Below, piece after piece: positions 33,313 to 41,968 of a stretch of DNA of 64,000 bases. Position 1 is the first letter of the stretch, and each line of letters starts with the position of its first letter. Origin of the DNA: Gammaproteobacteria bacterium (GTDB lineage: Bacteria > Pseudomonadota > Gammaproteobacteria > Burkholderiales > Nitrosomonadaceae); NCBI GenBank assembly GCA_015709615.1, contig CP054179.1, forward strand, positions 1,922,001 through 1,986,000, written 5' to 3'. Under the pieces are notes generated by a model. That model did no database searches. It was not told the DNA's origin and saw nothing but the letters and a program-made list of their open reading frames with translations. A program made the position numbers and the translations under genes.

Positions 33313-33642
33313 TTATTTGTTTGAATTCAAAGTACCTGGCTGGCTGGAATAATAAAAAGCTAGGTTCTCAATATCCGCCGGTGACAGATTGGCAGCCATT
33401 CCCGCCATGACAGGATCTTTTCTGTTACCGGATTTGTAATCTTTCAGTGCTTTTTCTAAGTATGTTCTATATTGCCCGCCGATCTTGGGAAAATTAGGCG
33501 CAGGGCTATTACCGTCAGCGCCGTGGCAGGAAGCACAAACTTCAGCTGCTTTACTTTTGCCTGCGTCGAGATCAGCAGCCATCAATTGGCCGGAAACTAT
33601 CAAAGCTGCACCACTTAATGCAGCAATTACATAATTCTTCAT
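33313..33642 (-). CDS. Class I cytochrome c, small periplasmic
   Basis: A 109-residue monohaem cytochrome c. The signal peptide ends at LMAA (~20). The haem motif is CASCH and the axial Met is probably in DPVMAGMAANLS. The layout PKIGGQYRTYLEKALKDYK and IENLAFYYSSQ matches the single-haem units of cytochrome c4/c553. It is expected to carry electrons in the periplasm to a terminal oxidase. ATG 33642 follows AAGGAA. The upstream cytochrome gene is on the same strand, 27 bp away, so the two form an operon. Confidence 0.9.
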   Translation of the reverse strand: MKNYVIAALSGAALIVSGQLMAADLDAGKSKAAEVCASCHGADGNSPAPNFPKIGGQYRTYLEKALKDYKSGNRKDPVMAGMAANLSPADIENLAFYYSSQPGTLNSNK

Positions 33643-33669
33643 AATTCGTTCCTTGCGTAAATGACTCAA

Positions 33670-33996
33670 TTAATTTTTAGAATAGTATGCAGCAAGATCT
33701 TCTATATCTTGTTGAGACAATGTCTTAGCTAAACTTGTCATGGTTGGGTGGCTGCGTGTACCGTTTTTATAACCTTCCAATGCTTTAACGATATAGTCCG
33801 CATGTTGTCCGCCCAGTTTTGGAACACTGTAAGCCGACGGAAAAGCGGTTTTATAGCCCGGGATTCCATGACAGCCCACACACATTGACAACTTATCTTT
33901 TGCTGCTGCTGCATCTCCAGCTGCTTGAGTCATCCCTGAGAATGCCATAAGCATGCCCATGGCAAGTAATAAATTCATAATCAATTTTTGTTTCAT
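33670..33996 (-). CDS. Class I cytochrome c, small periplasmic (paralogue)
   Basis: A 108-residue monohaem cytochrome c with a signal peptide (to ~TQAAGDA, 26), haem motif CVGCH and an axial Met candidate in SHPTMTSLAKTLS. The fold segments VPKLGGQHADYIVKALEGYK and IEDLAAYYSKN parallel those of the next gene, so the pair probably arose by duplication and may function as two separate halves of a c4-like dihaem unit. First gene of the two-cytochrome operon. Confidence 0.9.
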   Translation of the reverse strand: MKQKLIMNLLLAMGMLMAFSGMTQAAGDAAAAKDKLSMCVGCHGIPGYKTAFPSAYSVPKLGGQHADYIVKALEGYKNGTRSHPTMTSLAKTLSQQDIEDLAAYYSKN

Positions 33997-34102
33997 ATAC
34001 GCCTCCTTCTCTCAAAAGTTGAACTTTAAACGATGTACCCGATTTGGTCAATGAATAAGTGCAAGCATGTCCATGTTGTTTATGGGGAAATTACCATCGG
34101 GG

Positions 34103-36028
34103 CTACATTTTTTCGACAGATTTCGATTCTAATTCTTCCCATCTTGCAAGACAATCTGTCAATTCTTTTTCAATCACCGTAACGCGAGCTTGCAATGCTT
34201 TCGCTTCATCCGGGTAATCGCGGTAAATCGTCGGTTGACTCAAGCGCAAAGTAATGTTCGCCTGTTCTTGTTCCAACGCATCGATTTTACCGGGTAATGC
34301 TTCCAGCTCACGCGCTTCCTGGTAACTCAGTTTTTTAGGCCGAGGAGCCTTTGGCGCTTTGGAACTACTGATTGGTGAAACTTCTGACTGCTTTGATAAT
34401 ATTTTTTGCTGACGGATATTATCTTCAAACTGTTTTGCGCGTATCCAATCTTCATAACCGCCAATATATTCACATAATTTTCCATTTCCTTCAAATGCAA
34501 TTACTTGTGTGACGACATTATCCAGAAATTCACGGTCGTGACTGACCAGAAACAACGTACCGGCATAATCTTGCAGCAAGTCTTCCAGCAGCTCCAGCGT
34601 TTCAATATCCAGATCGTTGGTGGGCTCATCCAGTACCAGCACATTGGCAGGGCGGGTGAACAATCGCGCCAGCAACAGCCGGTTGCGTTCGCCGCCCGAC
34701 AGCGATTTAACCGGCGAGCGCGCACGTTCCGGCGGAAACAGGAAATCTTCCAGATAACTGATGACATGCTTACGCTTGCCGTTGATCTCGACAAAGTCAG
34801 AACCGGGACTGATGGTATCTGTCAGGATCATTTCTTCGTCGAGCTGTTCGCGCATCTGATCGAAATACGCCACCGCCAACTTGGTTCCTTGCTGAATGGC
34901 GCCCGAATCCGGCTGTATCTCGCCTAGAATCAATTTCAATAACGTCGACTTGCCGGCGCCGTTGGGCCCCAATAATCCCACCCGGTCACCGCGCATAATG
35001 CGGCAGGAGAAATCCTTGATGATCACTTTGCCGCCATAACTTTTACTGACATGCTCCAGCTCGGCGACCAATTTCCCTGAGCGTTCACCGGCATCGAGAC
35101 TGATATTCGCTTTTCCGACCTTATCCCGCCGCGCTGCGCGCTCCAGCCGTAATGCCTCCAGTCTGCGCACCCTGCCTTCATTGCGTGTGCGTCGCGCTTC
35201 GACGCCTTTGCGGATCCAGACTTCTTCTTGCGCCAGGAATTTATCGAATTTCTGGTTATGAATCGCCTCGACCTCCAGCATCTCCGCTTTCTTGTGCTGG
35301 TAATCCGAGAATTTGCCGGAAAATGACTGCAAATGACCGCGATCCAGCTCAACGATGCGGGTTGCCACGTTGTCGAGAAAGCGCCGGTCGTGCGTGATAA
35401 ACAACACGCTGCCGGCAAAATCCTGCAACAAACCTTCCAGCCACTCGATCGAAGAAAAATCCAGATGATTGGTCGGCTCGTCCAGCAACAACACATCCGG
35501 CGAAATCACCAGCGCACGCGCCAGCGCGACACGTTTTTTCAAGCCGCCGGAAAGATGCTCGATCAATGTATCCGCGGGCAAATTCAGCTTATCGATTACC
35601 GTTTCTATCTTTGCTTGCAGATTCCAGCCGTCTTCGATCTCCAAAGCACTTTGCAGATCCTGCATGCGCAGCAGCAGCGCTTCGGTATTTTCCGGTGCTT
35701 CACCCAGAGCGTGCGAGATGGCATGATAATCCAGCAAAATCCTGCTGATATTGCCCAAACCGGTGGAAACTTCTTGATACACCGTGTTCGACGGATTTAG
35801 CAGCGGTTCCTGTGCAACATAGGCCAGTTTGATGTTCGGTGCGCGCCACAGCTTGCCGTCATCGAGTTTGATCTCGCCCGCCAACGCACGCAGCAAGCTT
35901 GATTTGCCGCCGCCGTTCCGGCCGATCAAACCGGCCCGCTCGCCCGGATCCAATTGCAAATCGGCGTGATCGAGCAAGGCATGATGACCAAAGGCCAAAC
36001 AGGCGTTTTCCAGTGTAATGAGCGGCAT
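34103..36028 (-). CDS. uup: ABC-F family ATPase (Uup-like)
   Basis: A 641-residue ABC-F protein with two nucleotide-binding domains and no membrane part. NBD1 has GRNGGGKSS, LSGGLKKR and LLLDEPTNHLD; NBD2 has GPNGAGKST, LSGGERNR and LVLDEPTNDLD. The linker between them is charged, and the C-terminal ~80 residues form a coiled coil (EALPGKIDALEQEQANITLRL, in part), the DNA-binding type tail of Uup. ABC-F proteins act on ribosomes or nucleic acids. I use ATG 36028 (MPLITLENACL). The TTG at 36052 gives an unlikely proline-rich extension. Confidence 0.9.
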   Translation of the reverse strand: MPLITLENACLAFGHHALLDHADLQLDPGERAGLIGRNGGGKSSLLRALAGEIKLDDGKLWRAPNIKLAYVAQEPLLNPSNTVYQEVSTGLGNISRILLDYHAISHALGEAPENTEALLLRMQDLQSALEIEDGWNLQAKIETVIDKLNLPADTLIEHLSGGLKKRVALARALVISPDVLLLDEPTNHLDFSSIEWLEGLLQDFAGSVLFITHDRRFLDNVATRIVELDRGHLQSFSGKFSDYQHKKAEMLEVEAIHNQKFDKFLAQEEVWIRKGVEARRTRNEGRVRRLEALRLERAARRDKVGKANISLDAGERSGKLVAELEHVSKSYGGKVIIKDFSCRIMRGDRVGLLGPNGAGKSTLLKLILGEIQPDSGAIQQGTKLAVAYFDQMREQLDEEMILTDTISPGSDFVEINGKRKHVISYLEDFLFPPERARSPVKSLSGGERNRLLLARLFTRPANVLVLDEPTNDLDIETLELLEDLLQDYAGTLFLVSHDREFLDNVVTQVIAFEGNGKLCEYIGGYEDWIRAKQFEDNIRQQKILSKQSEVSPISSSKAPKAPRPKKLSYQEARELEALPGKIDALEQEQANITLRLSQPTIYRDYPDEAKALQARVTVIEKELTDCLARWEELESKSVEKM

Positions 36029-36154
36029 CGGGGGGATTCTAAAGTTGAACAAAACTGTCTGCGGGATTAATCGATTTTTGATTCCGAGTTCAACAAAAAT
36101 TAAGGAGCGTCATTGTGTCACGCTTTCTCCCGCTTGGCAAAAGCGGACATCAAC

Positions 36155-36182
36155 AAAAATGGAGCCCGCAGGCTCCATTTTT
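36155..36182. terminator. Terminator hairpin after hsp20
   Basis: AAAAATGGAGCC-CGCA-GGCTCCATTTTT, a perfect 12-bp stem with a tetraloop and flanking A/T tracts. It lies 27 bp past the Hsp20 stop codon and before the ABC-F start. Confidence 0.85.
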
Positions 36183-36208
36183 ATAATGACGTTGCAACCC
36201 GAATTGGA

Positions 36209-36634
36209 TTATTCAGCCGAGGTCACATTGATTTTCTTGGGTTGCACCGCTTCACGCTTCGGTATCACGACTTCCAACACGCCGTGCTTGGACGATGCGG
36301 AAATCGCCTCGGCATTGGCGGTATCCGGCAGGCTGAAGCGTCGGTAGAAAGAACCATAGGTGCGTTCAACGCGTTTATAGCCTTCCTTCTCGGTCTTGCT
36401 TTCCGATTTCTTTTCACCTTTGATGGTCAGCACGCCATCTTCCATACTGATATCGATTTCTTCCGGTTTAACACCGGGAATATCCGCATGAATGACAAAT
36501 TTGTCCGCTTCTTCCTTGATATCCACAGCAGGCGCCCATTCGGCGGTTGCGGTGGAACCTTCGGCAACGCTTCGATCCAGTTCTCTTTGCAGCTGACTCA
36601 ACAGACCCCAGGGTTCATAACGTGTAATAGCCAT
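36209..36634 (-). CDS. Hsp20/alpha-crystallin small heat-shock protein
   Basis: A 141-residue small heat-shock chaperone. The alpha-crystallin domain spans ~40-130 (VDIKEEADKFVIHADIPGVK, in part, then EDGVLTIKGEKK and SKHGVLEVVIPKRE). It holds unfolding proteins in ATP-independent oligomers. ATG 36634 is chosen because AAGGAG stands 9 nt upstream. The TTG two codons earlier is too close. No obvious ROSE-like hairpin or CIRCE element is visible in the 140 bp upstream. Confidence 0.9.
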   Translation of the reverse strand: MAITRYEPWGLLSQLQRELDRSVAEGSTATAEWAPAVDIKEEADKFVIHADIPGVKPEEIDISMEDGVLTIKGEKKSESKTEKEGYKRVERTYGSFYRRFSLPDTANAEAISASSKHGVLEVVIPKREAVQPKKINVTSAE

Positions 36635-36776
36635 ACTCAATTTCTCCTTATCGATTAAAAAAGCACATTGCGTAAGTCACAGTTACAAGAAATACACTTT
36701 CAAATGCAATATAAGGATCATCCATTATTTTTTCAAGCGGTCCCAGAAATTGCCTGGGTTTTAAAATGCGGCGCCA

Positions 36777-37427
36777 TCACGGCCGCATATAACGCCGCCG
36801 CAATCCGTACAGAACCGCAGCGAGCGCGGATAGTAGCACGGTAACCAAGAGTCCGTTGCGCTTGACCCACTCCATTGTGTTTGATTGAACGGAAACATGC
36901 GCTTCGGCGAGACCCAGCACCTTCGTATCGGTCTGCGCATTATTTTGCGTCAACAAATGCAACTGGAAGCTCAGCTCCTGCTCGCCGGACGATTGCGGTG
37001 TCACGCGCCAGCGCCAGCTTGAGATACCTTTGTAGCCCGACAACGGCTCCTGCGGTCCAAGCCTGTCGATTTCAAAATCGTCACCAGCGATTTCCGCCTT
37101 CATGTCGGGTGATACCACACCGCTGATTCCTTGAATTCCGGTACCCTCGGATGCCGTCGCAACAAGCTCGTTGACAAACTTGGCCAGATGTTTCGTCTCC
37201 AGATTGAGCGTCACCTCAAAGCTTTCGTATTGTTTCACCGCCGACGGGATCGTGATCACGGTACTATCCACCGGCAACTTCATGATCACCGGATTGACAT
37301 GCTTTTTGGACATCAGCATATGCATCAGCGCATTGAACGAAAAAGGCACAAGCAATAAAACAACCAGCATCGCGATAGGTACGATGAAATTAAAATTCAA
37401 ACCTGATTGAGGTTCAGAGTCACGCAT
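36777..37427 (-). CDS. Conserved-looking protein with two terminal membrane helices, function unknown
   Basis: A 216-residue protein with a hydrophobic helix at ~12-35 (NFNFIVPIAMLVVLLLVPFSF, in part) and another at ~190-208 (GLLVTVLLSALAAVLYGL) followed by a basic tail RRRYMRP. The ~150 residues between are beta-rich and polar (STVITIPSAVKQYESFEVTLNL, in part, and WRWRVTPQSSGEQELSFQLHLL, in part). With the basic C-terminal tail in the cytoplasm, the middle part should lie in the periplasm. I do not recognise the family. The central part has a look of an Ig-like or BatD-type domain, which is only an impression. Confidence 0.6.
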   Translation of the reverse strand: MRDSEPQSGLNFNFIVPIAMLVVLLLVPFSFNALMHMLMSKKHVNPVIMKLPVDSTVITIPSAVKQYESFEVTLNLETKHLAKFVNELVATASEGTGIQGISGVVSPDMKAEIAGDDFEIDRLGPQEPLSGYKGISSWRWRVTPQSSGEQELSFQLHLLTQNNAQTDTKVLGLAEAHVSVQSNTMEWVKRNGLLVTVLLSALAAVLYGLRRRYMRP

Positions 37428-37563
37428 GATTTCTCCAGCAATGGGTTTACATTTAGGGGCAAATCATATCATTGTTGGGGAGGGAGCTGAGTAAATCAAA
37501 ACAGCGAGTTTTGCTGATTATCGAAACTCAGCATATAAAATTTTTGCAAGTCTGCTTATTTTC

Positions 37564-38706
37564 TTAATCGCTAAAAACCGCCAAGTAGTCAGCAAAAACA
37601 AACACGCGATTACGGCTTTGTCCGGTGATCTCGTGCAAAATGCCGTGTTCACACATTTGCGCAACCAATTCATTCGCCGCCTTGTAACTGAGATCGCAGA
37701 TTTGCTGAACTTCTTCGATGCGGATGGCGGGTTGCGTAAACAAAGCATTCAGTAAGCGCTACGCACTTGCAGTTCTGCGCCCGAAACTCGCTTGCAGATT
37801 CTGCTCTAAGCGGGCTTTTAAACTAATGATGCGGGACAAGGCGCTCACTGCCAAAGTTGCCGTTTGCTCAATCCCGACCAGAAAATACTTAAGCCACTGC
37901 AACATATCGCTTTTCTCACGCACGCGCATTAAGTTATCGTAATACAATCCTTTGTCCTTCTCAAAATAGCTGGAAAGATAAAGCAACGGTTTTTCCAAAA
38001 TCCCCTCACTCACCAAAAACAGCGTAATCAATAGCCGTCCGATACGCCCGTTGCCATCCAGAAACGGATGTATGGTTTCAAACTGGTAATGCGCGATCGC
38101 GATGCGGATCAATGCTGGAACATGAATAGCCCGGCTGTGCAAAAACTGCTCCAGGTCGCTCATCAATTCATTGACATGCTGATGATGAGGAGGAATAAAC
38201 ACCGCATCCACCAAACTATGACCGCCGATCCAGTTCTGGCTGGTACGAAACTCACCGGGCAGCTTGTGCTCGCCGCGCACGTTTTGCAGCAATGTCGCAT
38301 GCATTTGTCTTAATAAACGTGACGACAAAGGCAATGTCTGTAAATGGTCGATTGCCTGATTCAACGCCTGCGTGTAATTTTGCACCTCGCGCCAATCGTT
38401 ACGGTGCTCGGGCAGAATTTCCGATTCGGGCAATACCGCTTCCTGAATATTGGTCTGCGTCCCTTCGATACGGCTGGAAATCACCGCTTCCTTGGTCACG
38501 TGCAATTGAATGAACAAATCGATATTCGGCACTAAGCGCGCAAATGAATTGAGTTCCCCGAGCTTGACCGCCGCCTTCTCCAGCAACAGATTTATCTGCG
38601 GCATTTGCCACACCCATTCATCGTTAATCGTGGATGGCAGGAAATACCGGTATTCATAACCTTTCTGGAAGTGACCGGACTGATACTGCTCAAGTTGAAT
38701 CGTCAT
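37564..38706 (-). pseudogene. Fic-domain protein with in-frame amber codon before the C-terminal winged helix
   Basis: Residues 1-315 form a COG3177-type Fic protein. The inhibitory-helix-like SSRIEGTQT (~77-85) is followed by the Fic core HPFLDGNGRIGRLL (~214-227), with the catalytic His, Asn and Arg for AMP transfer. A TAG at 37759-37761 then stops translation. The same frame continues without any other stop for 65 codons (RLLNALFTQPAIRIEEVQQ, then LSYKAANELVAQM and GQSRNRVFVF) up to TAA 37564. That stretch is the usual C-terminal winged helix of this family. Without readthrough the cell makes an AMPylase without its DNA-binding domain. Confidence 0.85.
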
Positions 38707-38725
38707 GGCATGTTCATGCGGAAAG

Positions 38726-38737
38726 AAAGTAACATAT
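38726..38737. promoter_or_regulatory. Left half-site of a Fic operator, cut off by the IS
   Basis: AAAGTAACATAT. Its partner ATATTACTTT is at 39494-39503 on the other side of the inserted IS. Without the IS and one target copy the two would be 10 bp apart in inverted orientation. Confidence 0.5.
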
Positions 38738-38747
38738 AAAATCTTTT

Positions 38748-39485
38748 GGGTCTTAGGAAGTTAAGCACTTACTAAAGTGTGCTAACTTTCTGAGATGAAT
38801 GCTAAAAACAGATACTATTTTCGTTCTCGAATCAGAGAAGCAAAATTCAGGCAACTTATTCGATGTTTTTCGATGGATTTTACTGCTACTGACACAGCCC
38901 AATTGACCGGCATTTCTATCCGATCCGTCAATACCATTTATCTTAAAATACGACAGCGAATTGCCCAGAATTGCGAACTTGAATCCCCTCTGCAAGGTTC
39001 TGTAGAAGTTGATGAGTCTTACTTTGGTGCCCAGCGAGTCAGGGGTAAAAGGGGGCGGGGCGCTTATGGCAAAACAATAGTCTTTGGTGTGCTTAAACGC
39101 CAAGGAAAAGTTTATACAGAGATTGTTCCAGATTGCTCTAAAGCGACATTGCAAGCCATTATCCGTGGGCATGTAGCGCCCGATACCGTAATCCATTCCG
39201 ATGGATGGCGTGGTTATGACGGATTGGTCGATATCGGCTTTGATAAGCACTTCAGGGTTCACCATGGTGACAATGAGTTTGCCAGTGGCGAGCGGCATAT
39301 TAATGGTATCGAGTCTTTCTGGAGTTTTGCTAAAAGACGTTTGGCCAAGTTCAATGGTGTGCCCGAACATACTTTCTACCTGCACTTGAAAGAAACCGAA
39401 TTTCGTTTTAATCATCGCCGTGATAATCTCTATCATGAAATTCTTAAATTGTTACGTTTAAACCCGCTTTAACTTCCTAAGACCC
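38748..39485 (+). mobile_element. IS1595-family insertion sequence
   Basis: A 738-bp element with terminal inverted repeats GGGTCTTAGGAAGTTAA and TTAACTTCCTAAGACCC (17 bp, perfect). It is flanked by a perfect 8-bp target duplication AATCTTTT (38740-38747 and 39486-39493). The intact transposase and perfect duplication indicate a recent insertion. It separates the Fic gene from most of its upstream region. Confidence 0.92.
38795..39472 (+). CDS. IS1595-family transposase
   Basis: A 225-residue DDE-type transposase of the ISXO2-like/IS1595 group. Catalytic motifs are VEVDESYFGA (first Asp), VIHSDGWRGYDGL (second Asp) and HINGIESFWSFAKRRL (Asn/Glu). The short zinc-binding N-terminus of other IS1595 members is absent, as in the IS1016-like subgroup. 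The gene appears full length. The stop lies 13 bp inside the right terminal repeat end. Confidence 0.9.
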   Translation: MNAKNRYYFRSRIREAKFRQLIRCFSMDFTATDTAQLTGISIRSVNTIYLKIRQRIAQNCELESPLQGSVEVDESYFGAQRVRGKRGRGAYGKTIVFGVLKRQGKVYTEIVPDCSKATLQAIIRGHVAPDTVIHSDGWRGYDGLVDIGFDKHFRVHHGDNEFASGERHINGIESFWSFAKRRLAKFNGVPEHTFYLHLKETEFRFNHRRDNLYHEILKLLRLNPL

Positions 39486-39493
39486 AATCTTTT

Positions 39494-39543
39494 ATATTAC
39501 TTTTACTGCTGAAAGTAAAATATGAATGACATTATGTTACTTT
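39494..39543. promoter_or_regulatory. Right half-site plus second inverted-repeat operator upstream of Fic
   Basis: ATATTACTTT at 39494-39503 is the partner of 38726-38737. A second pair follows: AAAGTAAAATAT at 39512-39523 and TATGTTACTTT at 39533-39543, inverted with ~9 bp between. All four are variants of AAAGTAAYATA. Two such inverted pairs upstream of a gene whose product normally has a winged helix suggest autoregulatory operators. Confidence 0.5.
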
Positions 39544-40099
39544 TATTATCATTGTATACGATGATTTTGTTCCGCATTGCTGACTAAAATCGCAGATCGA
39601 TTTTGGGTGACCAAACAAATTTCTTGATCTTTTCTTTGCCAGAATGCGATTTAGAATTGAGATAGCATTTAACATGTTCGGAAAGATTTTGCTTATGTGG
39701 TGCTGATGCGTTTGAAATTAATGCTCCCATGATGACATCTACGAGCTGTATCAGACTATTCTCTTTTGAATTGAGAGGCTTTAAGGTATGGATCCATTTT
39801 TGCTTTATAAAGAATCCATCCCTTTTGATGGCGTTGTTTAGTGCAAATTGAAGAGAAGACCACCGATATGATTTCCCATCCTTATAATCCATAAACATGC
39901 CATACCTATAGTAGGGAAGTGTATTCAGGCGCAAGAAAATATAGTAAGTTTTAAAAAATCTTTGTTCTTCAGTTGGTGCCCATTCTTTCCAGCTTTCTCC
40001 TTTTTGCACCTGCATGACAATAACTCGTGTATAAGGGGCATCCAAGAAAATATTTGAAAATTCGATGTATACAGAGAGCATCTGTCTAGAAACCTTAGA

Positions 40100-40970
40100 T
40101 GTAAGAATTTCTAGCGTTGTTTACAGTATTCAGGAGAATACTGTAGATGAACATACACAAACGCACTCGTTTAACATTATTGGATCGTCAGGAAATCTGG
40201 CGGCTGTATCAAACCCGGCTGTGGAAGGTAGTTCAGCTGGCAGAATACTTTCACGTCAGCCGGCCAACGATTTATGACGTACTGAAACGAGCCAGACTCC
40301 AGGAATTTACTCCGCGTAGCAGTACCAATCAGCGCTTCAAGACACTGCAGTATGGCCTCAAACGTTTGGCTAAAGTAGAGCAAACCATCCAGGAACGTCT
40401 CAAGCGTGAAGCGAAGCGCTATAACAAATCTTATCCGGGCGAGCTCGTTCACCTCGATACCAAGCGGCTTCCATTATTGAAAGGACAGTCTGCCAATGAA
40501 CCTCGCGAGTACCTGTTTGTGGCCATCGATGATTTCTCCAGGGAATTATATGCCGATATCTTCCCCGATAAAACTCAATACAGCGCCGCTTGCTTTCTCA
40601 TCGCTACTGTTGCCCAATGTCCTTATCAAATCGATTGCACTTATTCCGATAACGGCACGGAATTTAAAGGAACTGACGATCATGCTTTTGTCAAAGCTTG
40701 CAGGCAACACGGTATCGGTCAGAAGTTTACTCGTGTCAATCGTCCTCAAACCAACGGGAAAGCTGAGCGCGTGATCCGCACGCTCATGGACATGTGGCAC
40801 AACAAATTCTGTTTTAAAGACACTGCTGACCGACGTATTCAACTTGTCCGTTTCATTAACTTCTACAACACCGTCAAACCCCATAAGAGTTTGTATAACG
40901 CAACCCCTTATGAAATACTCAACGCTTATTTCAATCAACCTCTCTGTAAACAACCCTGAGATTTCTTACA
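40100..40970 (+). mobile_element. IS481-family insertion sequence
   Basis: An 871-bp element with imperfect inverted ends starting TGTAAGAA and including GTTGTTTACAG internally on both sides. The 7-bp target duplication CCTTAGA (40093-40099, 40971-40977) is perfect, so the insertion is recent. It disrupts the DUF3800 gene. Confidence 0.9.
40147..40959 (+). CDS. IS481-family transposase
   Basis: A 270-residue transposase. It has an N-terminal helix-turn-helix (LLDRQEIWRLYQTRLWKVVQ, in part, and FHVSRPTIYDVLKRA) and an rve-type DDE core: LVHLDTKRLP (first Asp), CTYSDNGTEFKG (second Asp) and RPQTNGKAERVIRTL (Glu). It looks intact. AGGAGAATACTGTAG precedes the ATG and gives a ribosome site. Confidence 0.92.
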   Translation: MNIHKRTRLTLLDRQEIWRLYQTRLWKVVQLAEYFHVSRPTIYDVLKRARLQEFTPRSSTNQRFKTLQYGLKRLAKVEQTIQERLKREAKRYNKSYPGELVHLDTKRLPLLKGQSANEPREYLFVAIDDFSRELYADIFPDKTQYSAACFLIATVAQCPYQIDCTYSDNGTEFKGTDDHAFVKACRQHGIGQKFTRVNRPQTNGKAERVIRTLMDMWHNKFCFKDTADRRIQLVRFINFYNTVKPHKSLYNATPYEILNAYFNQPLCKQP

Positions 40971-40977
40971 CCTTAGA

Positions 40978-41209
40978 CCATTTCATTTCCCCATAACAGT
41001 AGTGTTTATCCCTGAAAACATTTATTTTTGTTTTAAGAATTTCAGCGCGTTCAGGAGTGCAGCATAGTGCACCTAGGTAAAAAGTCCTTTTGTCGTGAAC
41101 ACCAGATTCATCGCAGTAAAGATTGTAATAAATGCTCAATTCTTTGAAGCCTCAATTTAAAAAGATTTCAGTTTATTTGTGTTTTTATATAGAAATTCTG
41201 TTTTCCGAG
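40978..41209. other. 5' remainder of the DUF3800 locus and short AT-rich spacer
   Basis: From 40978 to 41139 this is the 5' piece of the DUF3800 gene described above. The last 70 bp before the metallopeptidase stop are AT-rich and hold nothing I recognise. Confidence 0.4.
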
Positions 41210-41968
41210 TTAATCGTATTTTTTTAGCTCTTTCAGTACATCTCGATACCCCGGACAAACCCTCCCCACCGCCTCCCAAAACGCTTTTGAGTGATTCATC
41301 TCGATCAGATGCGCGAGTTCGTGGGCGACGACGTAGTCGACCAAGTGCAATGGCAGTTGGATCAAGCGCCAGTTTAGCGTGATAAGACCACGGCTGTTGC
41401 AGCTGCCCCAGCGGGTTTTAGCTTGGGATAGGCGGAAGGGTGGAGTGGGGACTGCCAATTCCGGTGCGTAAAGTTCGATGCGTTGCTTGAAGCAGGTAAT
41501 CGCTTGCTGTTGATACCAGCTCATCACGAAGGTTTCGATATGGCGGGAGTTGAGTTCGATGGTGAGCGGTTGTGGTAATTCCTGATCGAATGACCGGATC
41601 ATTGCGAGTTCGCCGGTTGGTTTCATTGCAATCCGCCAAGGTTCGCCGAGCAGCGGGTAGGTAGTTTCCAACGACCAGTCGAGCACCAGGCTTTTTTTGT
41701 CCTGCCATTGCGCGAGCTTCTTCGTGATCCAACCGGCTTTTTGCTGCAAAACACTGTCGATATATGCAAGTGGGGTATGCAATGGCGCGCTGATGCGCAG
41801 GCCGTGCTGGCTGATTTGCAGGCCGATCGAGCGGCGGCGGCTGCGAGTGAGGGTGTAGGGGATATCTTGGCCGCCGAGTGTCGCGATTTGCGTGGCGGTT
41901 TGCGGCGGCACGGCTAGGATTGCTGCGGATTGATCTGGTTGATGCGCTGCATTTCCGCTTCGATCCAC
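41210..41968 (-). CDS. YgjP-like M48-type metallopeptidase domain protein
   Basis: A protein of up to 252 residues of the YgjP/DUF45 family (SprT-like fold). The zinc motif is HELAHLIEMNHSKAFW, preceded by the hallmarks RWGSCNSRGLITLNWRLIQLP (in part). Family members are putative metalloproteases; one E. coli member has been described as a UTP pyrophosphatase. The start is uncertain: GTG 41968 overlaps plsC by 55 bp, while GTG 41911 lies just after the plsC stop and would lose 19 non-conserved residues. Last gene of a plsC-linked run. Confidence 0.83.
   Translation of the reverse strand: MDRSGNAAHQPDQSAAILAVPPQTATQIATLGGQDIPYTLTRSRRRSIGLQISQHGLRISAPLHTPLAYIDSVLQQKAGWITKKLAQWQDKKSLVLDWSLETTYPLLGEPWRIAMKPTGELAMIRSFDQELPQPLTIELNSRHIETFVMSWYQQQAITCFKQRIELYAPELAVPTPPFRLSQAKTRWGSCNSRGLITLNWRLIQLPLHLVDYVVAHELAHLIEMNHSKAFWEAVGRVCPGYRDVLKELKKYD

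Larger units (their letters stand above)
39584..41139 (-). pseudogene. DUF3800 gene split by an IS481-type element
   Basis: The N-terminal part (41139-40971) reads YNLYCDESGVHDKRTFYLGA (in part), with the acidic DES motif of DUF3800 RNase-H-like proteins. The C-terminal part (40099-39584) includes SLIQLVDVIMGAL, the second family motif. Removing the IS and one copy of the 7-bp target joins them in frame (GEMKW-SKV-SRQML) to give 225 residues, the normal family length. The only start in place is TTG 41139. DUF3800 genes are frequent in mobile and defence regions; the function is unknown. The 5' piece now runs into the IS and should be inactive. Confidence 0.88.
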
